NCBI RefSeq assembly: GCF_003691585.1
Contig: NZ_CP033169.1
Span: 3,100,001-3,164,000 of the forward strand
Reading direction: 5' to 3'
Origin: Biomaibacter acetigenes
GTDB lineage: Bacteria > Bacillota > Thermosediminibacteria > Thermosediminibacterales > Tepidanaerobacteraceae
Length of the DNA stretch: 64,000 bases
Every line of letters starts with the position of its first letter. Position 1 is the stretch's first letter. A program made the position numbers and the translations under genes. Under the pieces are notes generated by a model. The model saw only the letters and a program-made list of their open reading frames with translations. It had not been told where the DNA came from and ran no database searches. This document shows positions 63,855 through 64,000 of this stretch, piece by piece.

Positions 63855-64000
63855 GCATATTTTTTAATCTTTATTTTCATTACCACCCTTGCTGACAGGT
63901 CTTCAAATATCGAGTAAAGAACGGGCACAACCACGAGTGTCAAAAGGGTTGAGACTGTCAATCCTCCCAAAACGGTAACAGCAAGGGGTGCCTGGATTTC
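63851..64000 (-). CDS. C-terminus of an RND efflux pump (truncated by window edge)
   Basis: The last 49 residues are visible: EIQAPLAVTVLGGLTVSTLL then TLVVVPVLYSIFEDL and a basic tail, ending in TGA at 63853-63851. This is the final TM helix region of an AcrB/CzcA-type inner-membrane pump. Upstream parts lie outside the window. It precedes tolC, consistent with an RND-TolC partnership. Confidence 0.85.
   Translation of the reverse strand, partial: EIQAPLAVTVLGGLTVSTLLTLVVVPVLYSIFEDLSARVVMKIKIKKYA

Overview
The window comes from a low-to-moderate-GC, endospore-forming, anaerobic member of the Clostridia. The gene order (spoIIE-yabS-yabT-tilS-hpt-ftsH; ctsR-mcsAB-clpC-radA-yacL-ispDF; cysE-cysS-mrnC-rlmB-yacP-sigH-rpmG-secE-nusG-rplKAJL), many TTG/GTG starts with strong Shine-Dalgarno sites, and a four-cysteine EF-Tu insert suggest a Thermoanaerobacterales/Thermosediminibacterales-like thermophile. 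The species is not proven by the sequence.

Layout. 1-1022: edge of an unassigned gene behind a palindromic operator, and a small DMT/YdcZ transporter. 1023-9638 (minus): tRNAs (fMet, Met, Glu), then spoIIE, yabS, a frameshifted yabT kinase, tilS, hpt and ftsH, close to the B. subtilis order. 9785-10413: a VapBC module. 10561-20105: an accessory island for 5-oxoproline (pyroglutamate): pxpABC plus ycsI on the minus strand; a sodium/solute symporter overlapping a histidine kinase, an NRAMP-like carrier and an NtrC-type activator on the plus strand. Two good sigma-54 promoters and a shared upstream 11-mer tie them together. 20213-27744 (minus): ribosomal proteins, nusG, secE, rpmG, tuf, four tRNAs, sigH, yacP, rlmB. 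27849-29021: thyX with a large internal insertion. 29398-32372: mrnC, cysS, cysE under a Cys T-box. 32425-35940: a split glutamate synthase (one subunit frameshifted) under a ykkC-class riboswitch. 36114-41691: an RlpA-like protein under a c-di-AMP riboswitch, ispF, ispD, yacL, carD, an unassigned conserved gene, radA. 41924-46458: clpC-mcsB-mcsA-ctsR. 46647-50845: small unknown gene, EF-G paralogue, guaB. 51000-51688: Mn-type riboswitch and a half-size GDT1/UPF0016 exporter. 51726-64000: multidrug-efflux region with a MacAB-like set, toxin-like debris, a cupin, two TetR regulators, an ABC-2 exporter with a membrane-fusion protein carrying an in-frame stop, TolC, and the end of an RND pump.

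The most distinctive feature is a family of intergenic elements. Tandem purine-rich heptamers (NGARGTN) face their pyrimidine-rich complement across a small AAATTTGCC/GGCAAATTT hairpin. They lie between tRNAs and start at or within a few bases of the stop codons of ftsH, secE, cysS, radA, clpC and guaB; in thyX, and probably mrnC, they supply the coding tail. Two other short repeat families are scattered with them. Three genes (yabT, the GXGXG glutamate synthase subunit and the ABC-operon fusion protein) are interrupted by one-base events, which could be real or assembly errors.
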